From NCBI GenBank assembly GCA_014905825.1, contig JACGCN010000039.1, positions 310,001-374,000 of the forward strand: 64,000 bases of DNA, written 5' to 3'. The notes beneath the pieces are model-generated. The model saw only the letters and a program-made list of their open reading frames with translations, made no database searches and was not told the origin of the DNA. The translations under genes were made by a program, and so were the position numbers. Source of the stretch: Lyophyllum atratum (lineage: Eukaryota > Basidiomycota > Agaricomycetes > Agaricales > Lyophyllaceae). Positions 57,319 through 64,000 of the stretch are shown here, piece after piece (position 1 is the stretch's first letter; every line of letters begins with the position of its first letter).

Positions 57319-58087
57319 CTACCACCCAAGCTGCTGGGACATCCTGTTCAGTGCCAGGGTCGTGACAATTTCAGTGACAATAGGGAGGCCCGATGTCTTG
57401 ATGGTTAGTCGTGCGTGAAATTCGTCTTCAGGATGGCTGAGCTCCCACACGGCCAGACTTGTGCGACCATCGTACAACTAAGCGCCCAGGCGTTCATTCA
57501 CTCAGTTATGGTTTCCAGAAGCACGGTACCAGGCACCCACCTCCATTCTCGTCGGAGAAACCCTCCACTTGTAATCTTTGCCACTCTGCGATGTAAAATA
57601 GCGCGATCTTCGGAAGGTAAAAGTCAGACGCGTTCTGTTGACGACAAGAGGGAAAGAGGGTGGAGGTAAACGCCCTGCACGCACGTGCTGCCATTCCGCT
57701 CCTGCCGTAGGAAATGAGGCATAGGTAGGTGGTTGCGGTTGTTCCCGTAGATGATGTAACCAGGCGCGTACTCGGGCCCAAAGTAGAAGTACGAATTCAC
57801 GGGCCCCATGATGCTCGGGTGCTGCTGCGACCAGTCCGCCTCGCGGGTGACCTTGATAACTGCGTTCGGGGTATATGCAGCCTAAGTACCGCAGCAGGGA
57901 ATCAGTACCAATTAGGCCTGCGGGCGGCGGAACATACCGCTGTCCTGTATGACAGGTGGGACTCAGATCGATACGAATTTAACAAGAACAAGACGCACAC
58001 TGTGAACGCAGCCCGTCCCTCCAAGTCCTCGAACACGTTATTGAATGGGTCGTCGCCAAATTGGAGGAGTGCGTACGAGCCAGACAT
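57319..58087 (-). CDS. DUF6593-type basidiomycete protein
   Basis: Five exons, 58087-57999, 57944-57938, 57881-57685, 57634-57541 and 57477-57319, give 181 aa. The family pattern is visible: a short N-terminal strand ending GRAAFTVTA, then [52 protein letters not shown] and a C-terminal [13 protein letters not shown] with [20 protein letters not shown]. Proteins of this type are small, beta-rich (tubby/LURAP-like fold has been suggested) and expanded in basidiomycetes; no function is known. The second exon is just 7 nt and is needed to keep AFTVTA-AAYTPN in frame. No signal peptide is present. Confidence 0.82.
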
Positions 58088-58614
58088 GGCAATATTTTTT
58101 TTGGAAGAACAAGGAATGGGGGCAGTTTGAGTCAGGAACTCATCTCTCCATGGCGTGCTCTTTTCTGGGCAATACAAGGACGGCCGGAACGGGAATGGCA
58201 CAGCCACCTATGGCGCCACGTGTCGCACCCATGCAATGGGCTCGCGTGGCTGTCCCACGTGGCAGATCTGATGACCGATCCGGGAGAACATCAGGATGTC
58301 CCTGAGCCCAGGCTGAAACGGAGAAGAAAAATAGTTGAAGCTGGAAAGGCTCCACGGCACCAGTGGAAGTGGGACATTGATCATGGATAGATGGGAAGAT
58401 CTCACCGAACCAAAGGTTATCGATGCCTTGATCCTTGCGAGCTGGAATTTCGCTTCATCTTAGACTCATTATATTGGATGGGAAGACACAGCGATCCTAG
58501 TAAACCATTCTGGGCATGGTGCGTACACACAGGCTAGAACTGTGGTCAATCATAGGGGAAGTCAAGGTAGGCGTAACTCACAGGCGTATGTAAAGTGACT
58601 AATGCCGAAAGCGG
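58088..58614. other. intergenic, no gene seen
   Basis: This is 527 bp between the EMC6 stop codon and the start of the DUF6593-type gene, both on the minus strand. It is a likely promoter for the latter. No gene was seen. Confidence 0.6.
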
Positions 58615-59061
58615 TCAGTCGTATACTAGAACGCCGGAGAAGATAAGCTGGAGCATGCTTCGATGCACAAGAGCCATCTCACCATGCACGATACCTGGGA
58701 GAACCCCGGCGCGGTATCAGCCCGCGTGGCCTGAAACAGATACACAGTACGCACCATAGAACAAGGTCCAGACGAGCACGAATGTAAACATGTTGTCCTG
58801 GCCGGGATTCACCAATTCGAACAGGCCACCCTGGATAAATTTTGCGGGCTTGCCTCGGCAGTTGATGGTGTGGATGCACAAGGACGTGAGGAGCGTGGAA
58901 GCGATGAAGAGGGCGAAACCGAGCCAGTTCTCGAGACCCAGAATTCCTGCTGCGGCACCGGCGAAGCAGGAGGAGAGAAACTTGACGGTGGTTAGGGAGG
59001 CATTGGCGATGACGTTGGCGGGGTAGATGAGCTGGGCTGCTGCCTCGGCCGTTGTGGACAT
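58615..59061 (-). CDS. EMC6: ER membrane protein complex subunit 6
   Basis: Three exons, 59061-58755, 58694-58683 and 58625-58615, give 109 aa, the normal Emc6 length. Landmarks: AAAQLIYPANVIANASLTTVKF, then the two-helix hairpin with AGAAAGILGLENWLGFALF and a third membrane segment (TFVLVWTLFYG), ending GIVHVYD. The EMC inserts tail-anchored and polytopic proteins into the ER membrane; Emc6 is a core membrane subunit. The last two coding exons are 12 and 11 nt. Without them the conserved VHVYD C-terminus is lost. A frame opening farther upstream (59145) would add a non-homologous leader, so the ATG at 59061 was chosen. Confidence 0.93.
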
Positions 59062-59937
59062 CAAGGTTGAGTGGAGGACGTGTCGGGCGTCAACGAAATT
59101 GATCACGTGAATATACAACTTGCTTTCTCCTAATACTATCACCATACTGACGCCGACAGGTTCTCTCTCTCAGTCTGTTACTCTAGAGTAGCTCATATAC
59201 GGGATTCAACAGTCGCTAGACGTGCTATCCCCTGGTGAGTATCCCAACGTGTTTGATGACTGACGCGTGTGTGTGTGATACTCGGTCCTGAGCAGGAACC
59301 ACTGTTCTGTTGGCGGTTGTATTAATCAAGACCGCCTTCCGTTCGGGCTACCCAAACCATATCCAAATCGTGCCAATCTCAGGTTGAGAACAAACTTCTC
59401 TTCTTGTGCCGATATCTCGAACCATCCGGCAGGTTTCCGAATCTACCAACATGTTGCCTTGACTGGTGCCCTACTGTATACTCGCGTTGTAGACGATTTC
59501 TCCGGCAGCCCGGTTTCAGGATTGACCGAATGGTAAAATCGGAAGGAGAGGGGTAGGATAAAAGAATTACACAGGAAAGGTCAGCAGCGGTTGGTCAGGT
59601 ATATTCTATACAATCTCATCCAGCCCCACATCTGTCGTGAGTCCAATCATCGAGCCTTTGATTTGTTAAGTATGCTGCAAGCCTGCAAAGTCGCCGTTGG
59701 TGTCGTGACATGCAGGCAGATGCAGGCCTACTCATGGCGCTGTTTACTGTCAGTGTATGTACCGGGATTTCCTCGGCTTCTTCACGCCTTGTGGATATCT
59801 TGAGCGTTCTTCCTTAACATCGTCTGGTAGATATTACCCTCTGCTCTGATATTGATGGCCCAGCAAGGTCTGTATTACATAAGTGAATGAAATATTCTGC
59901 TCGGCCGATGGATGTCGGACGTAAAATTTTCATGGTC

Positions 59938-59943
59938 GAGTCA
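59938..59943 (-). promoter_or_regulatory. Gcn4/CPC1-type site TGACTC
   Basis: TGACTC (GAGTCA on the plus strand) lies 108 bp before the first HOM2 ATG. HOM2 genes are known targets of general amino-acid control in yeast, so the context fits, but a hexamer alone is weak evidence. Confidence 0.35.
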
Positions 59944-60024
59944 TCTCCCGAGTGCACAAAAACTTGAACGATCTCTCAGCTGGGATCACGTGCACCACTT
60001 AGAACTCTCCCGACGGAATTCAAA

Positions 60025-60030
60025 TATAAA
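60025..60030 (+). promoter_or_regulatory. TATA box upstream of HOM2
   Basis: TATAAA is centred 23 bp before the first ATG (60051). Transcription starting 25-35 bp downstream of it would begin at or after that ATG, which bears on which start codon is used. Confidence 0.45.
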
Positions 60031-60050
60031 GGTGTGAGTCTCCGTTAGCC

Positions 60051-61306
60051 ATGAGTTCGAGCCAACTGCGCGCGCCGCTTGACGCTGACAGCCCGGTTGC
60101 AGATTACTCGTCGAGCCCGCTGCTCTCCAAGTACCCTCGCCACACCATGCAAGAAGGCGGCGCGATCAAGGTCGGCGTCTTGGGCGCCACAGGCACTGTC
60201 GGCCAGCGCTTCATCACTCTCCTGGCGAGCCATCCATGGTTCGTCCTCCATGCCCTGGGTGCATCGCCCAGATCGGCGGGGAAAACGTATGCGGCGGCCG
60301 TGAACTGGAAACAGACGACGAGGTTACCGGCCGTGGCCAGTGATATGGTGGTGCAGGAGTGCAAGCCGCAATTCTTCGCGGATTGTGCGGTGGTGTTTTC
60401 TGGGCTGGATGCCGATGTCGCTGGCGAGATTGGTGAGTGGCCCCTAAGATCCATTAATATCTGTCACTGACCGGATGCGCAGAGGCCGCCTTCAGATTGG
60501 CAGATCTCGCAGTGTTCTCAAACGCAAAGAACTATCGGCGGGATCCGCTGGTACCACTCATCGTACCATACGTTAACCCATCGCATCTGGCCATCCTGCC
60601 ACAACAGCAGTCTGCGCACTCTCCGCGACTGAAAAGGGGGTTCATCGTCACCAATGCCAACTGTTCCACCACCGGCTGCGTGATCCCGCTCTCCGCGCTC
60701 GAAAAAGCCTTTGGGCCCATCGAATCCCTCCTCGTCACCACCATGCAGGCCATCTCCGGCGGAGGATACCCCGGCGTGCCCGCACTCGACATCATGGACA
60801 ACGTCGTCCCCCACATCGGCGGTGAGGAGGAGAAGATGGAGTGGGAGATGCTCAAGATCCTTGGCGGGATCACGAAGCAGGACGACGGCTCTAAGGCCTT
60901 TGATATGCACGCCCGCACGCCCCTCCGTGTGTCCGCGTCGTGTAACCGCGTCCCTGTCATCGACGGGCACACCGCGTGCGTCTCCCTCCGCTTCTCGCGC
61001 CGCCCCCCGCCTAGCCCGCAGCAGGTCCGCGAGGCGCTAACAAACTTCACATGCGACGCGCAGACACTGGGGTGCCCGTCCGCGCCGCGGCATATCATCA
61101 GTGTGCATGAGGAGGCGGATCGCCCGCAGCCGCGGCTTGATAGGTATTATCAGGACGGCGCTGGCGTGTCGGTGGGACGCATCAGGCAGTGCCAGGTGCT
61201 GGATATCAAGTTCGTGGTGTTGGCGAATAATGTGTCGATCGGTGCGGCGACGAGTAGTATCATTAATGCGGAGCTTGCTGTGCTCAAGGGGGTTATTGCG
61301 AGTTGA
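60051..61306 (+). CDS. HOM2: aspartate-semialdehyde dehydrogenase
   Basis: Two exons, 60051-60432 and 60483-61306, give 401 aa from the first ATG, or 369 aa from the in-frame ATG at 60147 (MQEGGAIKVG), which is closer to the usual length of about 365. Motifs: NADP-binding GVLGATGTVGQRF, the catalytic Cys in NANCSTTG, MQAISGGGYPGVPALD, and SCNRVPVIDGH with the general-base His. It reduces beta-aspartyl phosphate to aspartate semialdehyde, the branch point to threonine, methionine and isoleucine. The 32-residue N-terminal extension is polar, without a mitochondrial-type pattern. It is probably cytosolic. Confidence 0.95.
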
Positions 61307-62009
61307 GGAGACTAGGGAGATTTCAAGGATGTGTATTATATGTATAGAGTAAACTCACGAGAAGGTCTATGACCACGAACCCACCCACTTGTTACACAAT
61401 TTATCCTACATCGAGATCATCTCTACTTTGGACTGCCAGCGAAGACCGATAGTGATAAGATTATCATGCTGCCGATATCTGGTCAAAATAGAATCGGAGC
61501 CTAATTATATCTTGACGTGAACTTCTTCACTGCACCCGTTCGACGTGGCTATTATCGAACTTGTTGGTTGACAGCCAGCTTCCTTATCCTGGCGACCTTT
61601 GAAGCTGCCCAGCGCTCACACAGTATCAAAACGGTGAACCGAATATGCACCACATGGATAACACCGCCAGATGTATGGCCCCCATGTGAGTTGAATTCAA
61701 GGCAATACCAGCTCTTACCTTCGATTTGTTCATGCTGGCTGACTACCGTAGTATATGACCACGAGGCGATGTCCATACCAAATTGACTCACAAGCAAGTA
61801 TCAGGGCATGTATCCTGCGTCGCTAAACGTCGCACGGTCATGAGCTCAGATAATCTTTCCAGAAAGACTGTGAGTCATTTTCTATTAGGAATCCTAATGC
61901 GTACTTGAGAATATCTGACAGCCCTGCAGGAATATCGCATTCGGGTGCGAGCGTCCACGGTGCGGCAATTCTGTCACGAAGCAAGTCCCAGGTATTCCGA
62001 ACCACTTCC

Positions 62010-63065
62010 TTTGAAGAAAAACCTGCCGTGGAAAAGATATACCCCAAGCACGGTCCCATAAGTAAGTAAAGGAATTCGGAAAGCGCTGCATGACCACACC
62101 TTGAAGGTGGAGGCGAATAGCGACAAGAATAGCGAAGCAATCCGTATGTCAGGTGTCGAGATGACAATGCATCATGTCAAACACGGCGAATATATGTTCT
62201 GCTGGCCTGAGCGAGGGAAAATATGACAAGGAGAAAGGGCACAAAGCGAAGAGACCCTTCCCGGACATATGCATCACCGCCAAAGGGTACATACTCCCAG
62301 AGGGAGGTGCCCTCCATGTCCTTCAGGGTTATGGAGAGCCGTCGGCAAGGTGTGACCGTACTGAAGCGGAGGCTGACGATCCGAAATACAGATATCGCAT
62401 GTGGCGCACAGACTACTGTCAAGACTACTGGATACTTTAATCCCTTCACGCAATCGAAAAGTGTATGGCCTTATAACTTGTCACGTATACCTCATGTGCG
62501 ATATACTGAAATCGAAACATGTTCAGCGTATGGGTCAGGATATCAAGAATCACATCTGATTGGAAAGCGAATAGTGGTAATCGGTACCACCGTGATATCG
62601 GTTGAAGAAAACCCCGTCGTCCAAAGACATCCCACAAGCACGGTCCCATAAAGGAATGCAGAAAGCTCTGCATAACTACACCTTGATGGGACGTGGAGAC
62701 TAATAGATAACAACACCATGTCAGACACGGCGATTTTATGTTCTGTTAGCCTGAGCGAGGGAAATATGACAAGGTGAAAGGGCACAGAGCGCGGTAAGAT
62801 ATTCACAATCAGAATTCTGCCCGCGTGTCTAGATGTTTACGAAATGTAGTACTAAAGCGTCGCCTGCCGAGCCGAAACACAGATATGGCATGTGGCGCAC
62901 TGTCTACTGAAGATTTCAATCCCTACATGCAATCGAAAAGTGCATGGCTGTATAGCCAGTACCACATAACTCATGTGAGATACACTGAAATCGAAATATG
63001 TCCAGCGACTTTATGCGTCGGAATATCAACAATCACATTATCTACTTGGAAAGCGAATAGCGCGT
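62010..63065 (+). repeat. diverged tandem duplication of about 0.5 kb
   Basis: Matching blocks occur in the same order in both halves: AAGCACGGTCCCATAA at about 62.05 and 62.64 kb; GCCTGAGCGAGGGAAA with ATATGACAAGG at about 62.2 and 62.75 kb; GCATGTGGCGCAC at about 62.40 and 62.89 kb; and ACTGAAATCGAAA with ATGTNCAGCG at about 62.51 and 62.99 kb. Offsets fall from about 590 to 490 bp, showing deletions since the duplication. No consistent reading frame is preserved. Confidence 0.8.
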
Positions 63066-63345
63066 AAGTCGACCAGTTGCGTGTCGACCGAAGAACGGTG
63101 AACTGACCAGTGACAGACGAACACGGTCAAACTGACAGGTGTAACAATCCGCATGTCATGATATATCATGGGAAGGGTCGACATGGCGGTTCCCGGTGCT
63201 TTTTGCTCTCCGAGAAACTTCCATGTTCCACTATTCCAAATCGGACAGCGGTGAGTCTAGTTGGAGTCTAGCATGAGCATACGGTGACTGCAGTCGAAAC
63301 GTCACATGTAGGGAAACAGCTCGTCGGATCCTCGTTCCCCTAGCA

Positions 63346-63353
63346 TATAAATA
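63346..63353 (+). promoter_or_regulatory. TATA box of the apyrase gene
   Basis: TATAAATA lies 49 bp before the ATG at 63402, a normal spacing for a short 5' UTR. Confidence 0.55.
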
Positions 63354-63401
63354 CGGCTCCTAGTTTGCCCAATCCCCAGCATCGTCCTCCGATACTTCAT
63401 A

Positions 63402-64000
63402 ATGTCCCACGTCGCAGATCTCTTACCTTCTGTGGTGGATACCACGTCATCGCACGCAGCGGCCGATCCCGTTATCACTACCCATTATGCTGCCATCATC
63501 GACTCAGGCTCCAGTGGCTCTCGCCTTTTCATCTACGAATGGAAGGGACCCTTTGACAAGAACCATGGCACCGATGAGAAGAATCTTCTCCACATCAAGG
63601 AGATCTTCACGACCACGACCAAGAAGACGAGCGGTCAGGCTGGCAAAGTTGGAGGTGATTAATTTCGATTATACCGAGTCGCTGCGAGATTCTGAACACC
63701 GTATTCAAGGCATTCAGCATGTGAAGAATGGGCCAGATATGCTGTCATATCTAGGTCCTTTGATTGACACCGGCGTGGCACATTTGGCAGGGCGCCCCGG
63801 CGCTAGGGATGTCCCTCTGTATCTAATGGCGACAGCAGGTCTTCGAAAGGAAGAAGAAGCCGAGGCCCGCAGAATCCTCGATCTGGCACATGACGTCATG
63901 CATGCCCGTAGGATGAGCGCTGCCGTCCCGATCTTTGACGTGGGCGTGCAGGGCAATGAAGATGCCCGCACGACGCACACTATGCTCCTCACCGGGGAGG
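63402..64000 (+). CDS. GDA1/CD39 family apyrase, partial, with apparent frameshift
   Basis: The ATG at 63402 opens a frame with the first apyrase conserved region, YAAIIDSGSSGSRLFIYEW. It stops at 63662 (GGD*). From about 63655 a frame shifted by one base carries on to the window edge with FDYTESLRDSEHRIQGIQHV and the second conserved region VPLYLMATAGLRKEEE. No intron with acceptable signals can join them: the gap is only a few bases. So either one base is lost or gained (mutation or sequencing error), or this copy is a pseudogene. Family members hydrolyse nucleoside di- and triphosphates. There is no N-terminal membrane anchor, so Golgi or secretory location is not supported. The rest lies outside the window. 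Confidence 0.75.

Larger units (their letters stand above)
59062..60050. other. divergent intergenic region (EMC6 / HOM2)
   Basis: This is 989 bp with no accepted gene. The HOM2-proximal part holds a Gcn4/CPC1-type site and a TATA box, listed separately. Confidence 0.6.
61307..63401. other. intergenic region with decayed tandem duplication
   Basis: This is 2.1 kb without a secure gene. Its right half consists largely of a diverged duplication (62010-63065, listed separately). The final 50 bp are the apyrase core promoter. Confidence 0.6.

Overview
The window is nuclear DNA of a filamentous basidiomycete, most likely an Agaricomycete. Nearly every gene is broken by 45-65 bp GT-AG introns, and several have exons of 3-26 nt. 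Genes are dense on both strands, and the gene set (fungal Vps41, Chs5, Cdk8/Ssn3, TAF4, an FG-nucleoporin with a CCCH finger, a deuterolysin, a DUF6593-type protein) points the same way. I built the gene models by hand from splice signals, frame and recognised motifs. Coding lengths divide by three in every model where I give exon coordinates.

Layout. 1-8.8 kb: a 5'-partial unknown gene, a Cys/His-rich unknown protein, an omega-type glutathione transferase, a secreted amidase and an Atg22-like vacuolar effluxer. 9.7-22.3 kb is a transposon island. A minus-strand gene joins a Mutator-like DDE transposase, a SWIM zinc finger and two Ulp1-like cysteine protease domains. It is split by a 5.2 kb insertion (13,398-18,608) flanked by an 8-bp direct repeat, CATCATAA. 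The insertion has ends made of 164-bp tandem repeats in opposite orientation, a third 70-bp tandem array and one intron-bearing gene of unknown family. It looks like a foldback-type element and is the most unusual thing in the window.

22.7-33 kb: an unknown protein, a putatively myristoylated NADAR protein, a LARP7-type La protein (telomerase or 7SK RNA biogenesis), two unknown proteins, and dispersed copies of the VPS41 3' end. 33-47.5 kb is conserved housekeeping: VPS41 (HOPS), CHS5 (exomer), SSN3/CDK8 (Mediator), a deuterolysin, TAF4 (TFIID) and a NUP42-like nucleoporin, mostly as divergent or convergent pairs. 47.8-57 kb: tRNA-Ile(AAU), an F-box protein, mitochondrial uL13, an acidic nuclear-looking protein and TTC27/EMW1. 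57-64 kb: a DUF6593-type protein, EMC6, aspartate-semialdehyde dehydrogenase (HOM2), a decayed non-coding tandem duplication and the start of an apyrase with an apparent frameshift.

No operon-like or biosynthetic cluster is visible. The conserved genes act in separate cell processes: vacuole and endosome traffic (ATG22, VPS41, CHS5), Pol II transcription (SSN3, TAF4), nuclear export (NUP42) and ER membrane insertion (EMC6).
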